9,162 bases of DNA from Nitrospirota bacterium (GTDB lineage Bacteria > Nitrospirota > JACRHJ01): positions 1 through 9,162 of the forward strand of contig DAHWTK010000063.1 of NCBI GenBank assembly GCA_027328825.1, written 5' to 3'. Positions 7,481 to 9,162 of the stretch are shown piece by piece. Under the pieces are notes generated by a model. It had not been told where the DNA came from, made no database searches, and saw nothing but the letters and a program-made list of their open reading frames with translations. Numbering within the stretch: the first letter of the stretch is position 1; each line of letters starts with the position of its first letter. A program made the translations under genes and the position numbers.

Positions 7481-8155
7481 CTACTTCAGTATCTCGCCAG
7501 TCCGGTAGCTCCACAGCGCGAGGTCGAGCTCATCCATACCGATATTTATCTCTTTCGAGAACTCCCGCATCCTCTCTTCCATGAAGACATATTGTTTCTT
7601 ATTTGCAGGGCGTTTTGCCTCCGGGAGCACGCCGAGCTCGTGCAGAAGCCGGACGACGTGTATGTCGAGTATAGCATAGCCTTCAAATCCGATGTTGCGC
7701 AGGAAATGGCTCGCTTCCTTGTAGCCGAGGCCCTTTATTCCCGGGTTGTCAGCGAAGAAATCCCGGCGCTCGTGGAATCCAGAAAGAGATTCTATCTTTG
7801 CCTTTAATAATTTCCCCTCGCCCTTTGGGAGAGGGGACACAGGGGTGAGGGCTTTTTCTGTTTTAAGGTATTCCCTCGTATGGATAATGTAATCCGGACG
7901 GGTTTTCCAGAAGCGGTATCTGCCGCAGAGGATGTTCCGTATGCCATCGGTGTCGGCGGTCAGGATGTCGTCGCCTGCGGCCTCGATGCATGTAATGCCC
8001 ATCCTGGCCGAGGTGTTCGCTGTCAGGATGCAGAAGCAGAGTTCCTTGAATATCGCAAGGTCTCCCTGCCGCCATGTCTCCTTGAACTCGGCGAGGCGGG
8101 CGCGGATTTCATCCTTGCGTGACTTGTAGTGCGTTATAAGGTCGGATATAGTCAT
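7481..8155 (-). CDS. N-glycosylase/DNA lyase, Ogg2-type 8-oxoguanine repair enzyme with in-frame repeat insert
   Basis: This is a helix-hairpin-helix base-excision repair enzyme of the Ogg2 type, best known from archaea and Thermotoga. It removes 8-oxoguanine and nicks the abasic site. Family marks are ELCFCILTANTSARMG (38-53), the hairpin IKGLGYKEASHFLRN (140-154) with the expected Schiff-base Lys146, Asp164 in AILDIHVVRL, and a C-terminal TGEILK. The terminal Lys224 matches the C-terminal lysine known to contact the damaged base in this family. Residues about 102-114 (LTPVSPLPKGEG region) are not family sequence: they translate a palindromic DNA repeat inserted in frame, which explains a length slightly above the usual 205-210. 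All catalytic landmarks lie outside the insert, so the enzyme may still work. The start ATG has no evident Shine-Dalgarno and lies 15 bases after the upstream membrane-protein gene. An EndoIII-like Fe-S cluster motif is absent. Confidence 0.88.
   Translation of the reverse strand: MTISDLITHYKSRKDEIRARLAEFKETWRQGDLAIFKELCFCILTANTSARMGITCIEAAGDDILTADTDGIRNILCGRYRFWKTRPDYIIHTREYLKTEKALTPVSPLPKGEGKLLKAKIESLSGFHERRDFFADNPGIKGLGYKEASHFLRNIGFEGYAILDIHVVRLLHELGVLPEAKRPANKKQYVFMEERMREFSKEINIGMDELDLALWSYRTGEILK
7814..7852. repeat. Palindromic intergenic-type repeat inserted inside the glycosylase gene
   Basis: Plus strand CCCCTCGCCC (7814-7823), loop TTT, GGGAGAGGGG (7827-7836) forms a hairpin of six pairs, one G-A mismatch and three pairs. 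It is followed by a GGGGTGAGGGC tail (7842-7852). This resembles the widespread family of short dispersed repeats of the form CCCTCACCC...CCCTCTCCC / GGGAGAGGG found in many bacterial genomes (recognised from memory). It spans about 39 bp, a multiple of three, and is read as ALTPVSPLPKGEG in the glycosylase frame. Exact borders cannot be set without relatives lacking it. Confidence 0.75.
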
Positions 8156-8170
8156 AAAGCTATAAGAAAT

Positions 8171-8647
8171 TTAAAACAGTTGTTCATCAGGTCTCAAGAC
8201 GCCCATTTTCTTTCTAATTATATGAATGCCAAATCCCAACATACCGGAACCGCCAATATAAGAAAGGGAAAACAATATTATCGAAAAGATAATAGTAAAT
8301 AAATCAATCCTCGCGTGGATATTGAATATTTTAATAAAAGAAACAACGAAGGTCGTAGAAAAAAGTAGTGCACCAAAAATACCTGTTACTAAACCAAATA
8401 AGGACCCGAAGAAAAATAATGAATTAAGCATCAATATTCTAAATGCTCCGAACTCATCATTTGATAAGACCTCTGGATACTTTCTTTGAATCTTATAAAT
8501 AATTAATGCCCCGTTAGCAATTCCATAAATGCAGCATAAAAATAGCCAAAGAAATGCCTTGAATTTTTCTCCAATTACAAAATAAAAAGCCGTCCCCAAT
8601 AGACCGCCGAAAACGGAGCTTATGAGATATGCAGCTTTCGGTTTCAT
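8171..8647 (-). CDS. Small unrecognised integral membrane protein, AT-rich gene
   Basis: This 158-residue protein is not recognised. It has about four hydrophobic segments (near 5-25, 31-52, 71-105 and 114-144), glycine-rich helices (GSLFGLVTGIFGALLF, GGSGMLGFGIHII), and polar connecting and C-terminal stretches (KIQRKYPEVLSNDE, RKKMGVLRPDEQLF), so an inner-membrane location is likely. The strong Shine-Dalgarno AAAGGAGG ends eight bases before the ATG and supports the start. The gene is clearly richer in A+T than its neighbours: my hand count of 8221-8520 gives 96 G+C in 300, about 32 percent, against 33 in 60 for a lysS stretch at 6181-6240. Preferred codons are also AT-ending. That composition, and its position between the conserved prfB gene and the repair gene, suggests recent acquisition. 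It may be co-transcribed with the glycosylase gene 15 bases downstream. No function can be assigned. Confidence 0.75.
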   Translation of the reverse strand: MKPKAAYLISSVFGGLLGTAFYFVIGEKFKAFLWLFLCCIYGIANGALIIYKIQRKYPEVLSNDEFGAFRILMLNSLFFFGSLFGLVTGIFGALLFSTTFVVSFIKIFNIHARIDLFTIIFSIILFSLSYIGGSGMLGFGIHIIRKKMGVLRPDEQLF

Positions 8648-8685
8648 TGCAAAGGCCTCCTTTAGTCTGGCATTTGCTAGTCACT

Positions 8686-8714
8686 GTAGCTTCCTCGACT
8701 TCACTCGGAATTAC
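8686..8714. repeat. Fragment resembling a common dispersed repeat (ATTCCGAGTGAAGTCGAGG type)
   Basis: On the minus strand this 29 bp stretch contains TTCCGAGTGAAGTCGAGGAA, close to a short repeat seen between genes in many bacterial genomes (from memory, the type that translates as VIPSEVEE). Its ends are imperfect inverted repeats (GTAATTCC and GGAAGCTAC). It begins five bases after the prfB stop codon and precedes the AT-rich membrane-protein gene. A single copy is visible here, so repeat status rests on resemblance alone. Confidence 0.5.
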
Positions 8715-8718
8715 AAGC

Positions 8719-9162
8719 CTATATATCGTCTTTTTCGCTTCCCGGCTGGGCGCGCTTTCCAAGTAAATAGGCTTCTATGAACCCGTCAAGGTCGCCGTCC
8801 ATCACGGCGCTGATATTTCCGACCTCATGGCCTGTCCGGTGGTCTTTTACCATCTGATACGGCATGAAGACGTAGGAGCGTATCTGGCTTCCCCAGGCGA
8901 TGTCCTTCTTCGTGCTGTTCATCTTGTCGCGCTCAGCTTCCTTCTTCTTCATTTCGAGGTCGTAGAGGCGGGAGCGCAGGACCTTGAACGCCTTGTCCTT
9001 ATTCTTGAACTGCGAGCGCTCGTCCTGGCACTGCACGACTATGCCCGTCGGTATGTGCGTGATGCGTATGGCGGAAGAGGTCTTGTTGACGTGCTGGCCG
9101 CCTGCGCCGGAGGAGCGGTAGGTGTCGATTCTCAAGTCCTTTTCGTCTATCTCGATCTTTAC
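8719..9162 (-). CDS. prfB: Peptide chain release factor 2, C-terminal part (5' end outside window)
   Basis: RF2 reads UGA and UAA stop codons on the ribosome and triggers release of the finished protein. The frame is open at the right window edge; residues upstream of the TTG at 9133-9135 (VKIEIDEKD) continue the protein, so that TTG is internal. The visible 147 residues begin just before the catalytic loop. They include SSGAGGQHVNKTSSAIRITH, with the universal GGQ motif whose Gln is normally methylated, then CQDERSQFKNKDKAF, and WGSQIRSYVF, which is typical of RF2 rather than RF1. The end (AVMDGDLDGFIEAYLLGKRA) matches the RF2 tail, with a short extra charged end PGSEKDDI. The stop-codon recognition domain (SPF motif) and any programmed frameshift site lie outside the window. 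The gene stops with TAG, which RF1 rather than RF2 reads. A repeat-like scrap follows immediately. Confidence 0.95.
   Translation of the reverse strand, partial: VKIEIDEKDLRIDTYRSSGAGGQHVNKTSSAIRITHIPTGIVVQCQDERSQFKNKDKAFKVLRSRLYDLEMKKKEAERDKMNSTKKDIAWGSQIRSYVFMPYQMVKDHRTGHEVGNISAVMDGDLDGFIEAYLLGKRAQPGSEKDDI

Noticed and set aside
7814..7836. GC-rich hairpin as a transcription terminator
   Set aside because: It lies in the middle of the glycosylase coding region, between conserved blocks of the same frame, and has no T-run directly after the stem on either strand.
1..9162. CRISPR array, tRNA, rRNA, transposase or defence system
   Set aside because: No regularly spaced repeats, RNA-gene signatures or matching protein motifs were seen on either strand; the window is mostly housekeeping and envelope genes.

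Overview
The window reads as ordinary chromosomal DNA from a Gram-negative (diderm) bacterium. The main evidence is a LolD ATPase with a LolC/E-type permease, which moves lipoproteins to an outer membrane, and a PilB/GspE-type secretion ATPase. The gene order prfB ... lysS - lolC/E - lolD, frequent ATA (Ile) and AGG (Arg) codons and a mid-range GC content suggest something like Nitrospirota or Desulfobacterota. That placement is inference from gene order and style, not a database result.

Left part, plus strand (1-3362): the 3' part of an EcfT/CbiQ-type transporter membrane gene, cut by the window edge, overlaps by 22 bp an EcfA/CbiO-type ABC ATPase gene with a TTG start. Together they form the energising module of an ECF uptake transporter; its substrate-binding component would lie to the left. 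After an 89 bp gap comes a stand-alone pilB/gspE-like gene. Its N-terminal MshEN-like domain has one good and one degenerate cyclic-di-GMP-type motif.

Middle part, minus strand (7406 down to 3346): a compact operon, lysS - lolC/E-type permease - unrecognised exported protein - lolD, with gaps of 3 bp and 12 bp and a 1-base stop/start overlap. A near-consensus sigma-70 promoter (TTGACC, 17 bp, TATAAT) lies just upstream of lysS. The operon ends tail-to-tail with pilB, with a 17 bp overlap of coding sequence.

Right part, minus strand (9162 down to 7481): the C-terminal half of prfB (release factor 2), a short repeat-like scrap directly after its stop, an AT-rich gene for a small unknown membrane protein, and an Ogg2-type 8-oxoguanine DNA glycosylase/lyase gene. 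The glycosylase contains an in-frame 39 bp palindromic repeat encoding about 13 extra residues.

I see no rRNA, tRNA, CRISPR array, transposase, phage gene or defence system. No stretch over 300 bases lacks a gene. The points most worth a second look are the repeat inside the glycosylase gene, the unknown exported protein between lolC/E and lolD, and the AT-rich insert next to prfB.
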